Shown one piece after another: positions 62,099 to 64,000 of a DNA stretch of 64,000 nucleotides (its first letter is position 1; every line of letters starts with the position of its first letter). The DNA lies in assembly GCF_023657445.1 (NCBI RefSeq), contig NZ_JAGTWY010000001.1, positions 2,170,001-2,234,000 of the forward strand. Direction: 5' to 3'. Below the pieces are notes generated by a model. The model did not search any database. It had not been told where the DNA came from and saw nothing but the letters and a program-made list of their open reading frames with translations. The DNA is from Marinobacter sediminum. Its GTDB lineage: Bacteria; Pseudomonadota; Gammaproteobacteria; Pseudomonadales; Oleiphilaceae. Both the position numbers and the translations under genes were made by a program.

Positions 62099-62797
62099 TT
62101 AGCCGCTAAGACCGAGACTGGCGGCATCCTGCTCGATACAACGATCCAGCAGCGCCAGATATTCAGCCTTGGACTTGAGCTTGGTTTCCTTGTGCGCCCG
62201 CATGTTCAGCTTACGGAATTGCTGCGCCAGCTCGTTTGCCCGCACCATCAGCTGTTCCGGAGCTACAACTTCGTCGAGGAAACCGGCTTCCACAGCACCC
62301 TCGGGGCTATAGATTTCAGCATTCACGACTGAGCGATAGAAATGTGCGGGAGCCAGCCGGTGACGCGCGATCTCAATACCGGCATGGTGCATGGTCATGC
62401 CGATGGCAACCTCGTTCAGGCCAAGTTTGAAACCGCCCTCAATGCCAATTCGGTGATCTACGGAGAGCATGATGAAAGCACCCTTGGCAATGGCGTGGCC
62501 ACTGCAGGCGCCGATCACCGGGAACGGGAAGGCTGACAAACGGCGGGTCAGTTTTGAGCCCACACTTACCAGAGCAGACGCCTCATCCGGACCTTTCTGC
62601 ATCTCTTTGAGGTCATAACCTCCGGAAAAAATACCCGGTTGCCCGGTCAGGATAACCACGGCCTCATCCCTCTCCGCGCGATCCAGCGCCGAGTTCAGCG
62701 CCTCAAACACTTCATGGCTGAGGGCATTCGCCTTGCCGTTGGCAATAGTGATCGTCGCGACGCCGTCATTGAATTGGTAATCTACAAGGTCCGTCAC
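62099..62797 (-). CDS. Enoyl-CoA hydratase/isomerase (crotonase) family protein
   Basis: Cytosolic protein of 232 residues with a crotonase core: oxyanion-hole segments GIFSGGYDLKEM and SGHAIAKGAFIMLSVDHRIG, and LNEVAIGMTM. In classical hydratases two glutamates are catalytic; here the first is not evident (AKGAF region), so the activity may be isomerase, hydrolase or other. GTG start with AAGGAG 6 bases upstream. Its stop codon directly abuts that of the convergent LemA-type gene with no spacer. Confidence 0.85.
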   Translation of the reverse strand: MTDLVDYQFNDGVATITIANGKANALSHEVFEALNSALDRAERDEAVVILTGQPGIFSGGYDLKEMQKGPDEASALVSVGSKLTRRLSAFPFPVIGACSGHAIAKGAFIMLSVDHRIGIEGGFKLGLNEVAIGMTMHHAGIEIARHRLAPAHFYRSVVNAEIYSPEGAVEAGFLDEVVAPEQLMVRANELAQQFRKLNMRAHKETKLKSKAEYLALLDRCIEQDAASLGLSG

Positions 62798-62863
62798 CGG
62801 CCTCTCCTTTCGTTCAGGTTATCGTAATTTTGCGGTGAACTTTGCCACCTTCTCAGCAGCTTC

Positions 62864-63745
62864 TCAATCCTGTTTTCCCACCGATGCAGGCTCAAAAAAA
62901 GCATTCATATGCTCTGCAACCTCCTGAGGTTTCTCTTCCTGCAGAAAGTGCCCGGCCTTTACCTCTGCAACCCGGATGTCCGTGAAGCAGCTCTCGATGT
63001 GATTCAGGTACTCCGGGATGATCACATGGTCCCGATTGCCATAGATATAAATACTCGGCATCGGCCAGACGTGATCGGACAGGGTAGCCCAACGTTTGGC
63101 GTCGCTGTCGAAGGTACGGTAATAGTTGGCTGCGGCGGCCGGCGTGCCAGCGATCGCATACATACGCACGTACTCGGCAACGGAATCTTCCGGTACGGGC
63201 TGCTCCGCACCTCTCAGAAAATACCGGATCCAGACTTCCTCGTTTCCGGGAATCATCGCTTCCGCCATACCCGGCGCCTGCTGGAAGTGCTGATACCAGT
63301 ACGCTTTACCACTCCCCGAACGCACTTTTTCAACAACCTCCATGTTGCCCTTCAGGTTGTTAATAACGGCAATGTTCATGATCGCCAGCCTCGAAACCCG
63401 TTCCGGAATCGCCAGAGCAACTTCCTGCGCAACAACGCCGCCCCAGTCGTGCCCCACCAGCTGAAACCGGTTGATGCCGAGGGCATCCAGCATGCTGATC
63501 ACATCCTGCGCCAGTTCGGCCTTGTGGTAATGCTCCCTGCCGACCGTACGTTCACTGTCGCCCAGGCCGCGCAGGTCGGGCGCAATAATATGGAAGCCTG
63601 CATTCAGATAACGACCGACATGCTCCCAGCAATAGGAGCTTTCCGGCCAGCCATGAATCATCACCAGCGGTGTTCCGCTGCCGGCATCGCGGTAGGTAAA
63701 GGTGCCACGAGGTGTGGTCAGTGTCCTTGGATCGCTCAGAAACAT
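62864..63745 (-). CDS. Epoxide hydrolase-like alpha/beta hydrolase
   Basis: Protein of 293 residues. HGWPESSYCW (31-40) contains the H-G-x-P motif of epoxide hydrolases, the nucleophile is Asp100 in GHDWGGVVAQE, and the base histidine is in KAGHFLQEEKP near the C-terminus; a cap domain lies between. Soluble epoxide hydrolases and dehalogenases share this pattern, and H-G-W-P favours epoxide hydrolase. Start at ATG 63745 is chosen over an upstream TTG, but the ribosome site is weak. Distinct from the dehalogenase at 19.2 kb. Confidence 0.83.
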   Translation of the reverse strand: MFLSDPRTLTTPRGTFTYRDAGSGTPLVMIHGWPESSYCWEHVGRYLNAGFHIIAPDLRGLGDSERTVGREHYHKAELAQDVISMLDALGINRFQLVGHDWGGVVAQEVALAIPERVSRLAIMNIAVINNLKGNMEVVEKVRSGSGKAYWYQHFQQAPGMAEAMIPGNEEVWIRYFLRGAEQPVPEDSVAEYVRMYAIAGTPAAAANYYRTFDSDAKRWATLSDHVWPMPSIYIYGNRDHVIIPEYLNHIESCFTDIRVAEVKAGHFLQEEKPQEVAEHMNAFFEPASVGKQD

Positions 63746-63887
63746 TCGCCGGTCCGTTCCCTGTTTTGGATTATTCAATATGGTTGCATAACGAAACCCA
63801 ACTCTATTGTCGTGAGCCTCCCATGTCCAGACGGATAACAGCTACCCTTACAGGAGACTAAATTCAAAACCGCTGGAGCACCCGACC

Positions 63888-64000
63888 ATGAAACCTGAAC
63901 TCCCCCAAATGCCGGCACTGAAGCTGGACGTAGACCATCGCATACCGGCTTCCTGGGATTTCGACACCGGTGTGAGCCTTGTGCTCCTTGTGCCGGAGGG
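63888..64000 (+). CDS. Partial CDS cut by window end, unidentified
   Basis: ATG 63888 with GGAG ten bases upstream opens a frame of 37 complete codons to the window edge, beginning MKPELPQMPALKLDVDHRIP and running on to LVLLVPEG. Too short to identify. Confidence 0.55.
   Translation, partial: MKPELPQMPALKLDVDHRIPASWDFDTGVSLVLLVPE

Noticed and set aside
62909..63838. 309-codon open frame antisense to the epoxide hydrolase-like gene
   Set aside because: The minus strand has a full catalytic set; the plus translation resembles nothing.
1..64000. tRNA, rRNA, CRISPR, prophage or integrative element
   Set aside because: No tRNA-like cloverleaf, no regularly spaced repeats, no integrase, transposase or phage structural gene was seen in the intergenic or coding sequence.

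Overview
The window is a gene-dense stretch of chromosome from a marine gammaproteobacterium, most likely Marinobacter or a close relative. This rests on gene content: a gammaproteobacterial-type LexA site, PA0069-type radical SAM protein, EfpL/YeiP, RarD, TIGR02647, TRAP and BCCT transporters, a remnant of an AlkB-type alkane hydroxylase and a probable DMSP lyase. I see no tRNA, rRNA, CRISPR array, insertion sequence or prophage, and no gap above about 230 bases without a gene.

Layout. 1-9.9 kb: protein repair methyltransferase, an orphan AbiTii-domain protein (possible phage defence), sulfite-type permease, chemoreceptor, an SOS-controlled radical SAM gene with a clear LexA box, an L,D-transpeptidase, a lipoprotein, and a translationally coupled SelW-like/ZIP pair. 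9-18 kb: a LysR regulator divergent from a methylmalonate-semialdehyde dehydrogenase/GMC oxidoreductase pair, then export, cell-wall and hydrolase genes. 17-20 kb: a GlxA-type regulator, an Asp/Glu-racemase-fold protein lacking both catalytic cysteines, and a subfamily I haloalkane dehalogenase. 20-36 kb: two DMT exporters, a VTT/glycosidase pair, RsuA, a dicarboxylate/amino-acid symporter, DsbA-like, BCCT, shikimate kinase-like, lytic transglycosylase, and a Crp-type regulator divergent from a class II aldolase/HD-protein operon that ends in a strong terminator.

36-51 kb is the most coherent block. A LysR gene precedes a D-glutamate cyclase-like (DUF1445) gene, a three-gene TRAP transporter and pxpABC (5-oxoprolinase), which together should import and open 5-oxoproline to glutamate. 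Convergent to it lie putA (proline to glutamate) and an unusually short NAD-glutamate dehydrogenase (glutamate to 2-oxoglutarate), with a divergent Lrp/AsnC gene. A perfect 30-bp palindrome separates the two convergent arms. Together they look like a glutamate-node catabolic island.

51-64 kb: thioesterase, alkylsulfatase, MFS transporter, EfpL, then a scarred segment (57.3-59.1 kb) with an N-terminal hydrolase fragment and a C-terminal AlkB fragment flanking a threonine aldolase. The AlkB fragment abuts a DddL-like cupin. A large membrane protein combining two GIDE/BAM-like domains with a LemA domain follows, then a crotonase, an epoxide-hydrolase-like protein and one gene cut by the window edge. 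No single large undescribed system is evident. The best leads are the AbiTii orphan, the GIDE-GIDE-LemA fusion, the cysteine-less racemase-fold protein beside a dehalogenase, the aldolase/HD operon and the short GDH.
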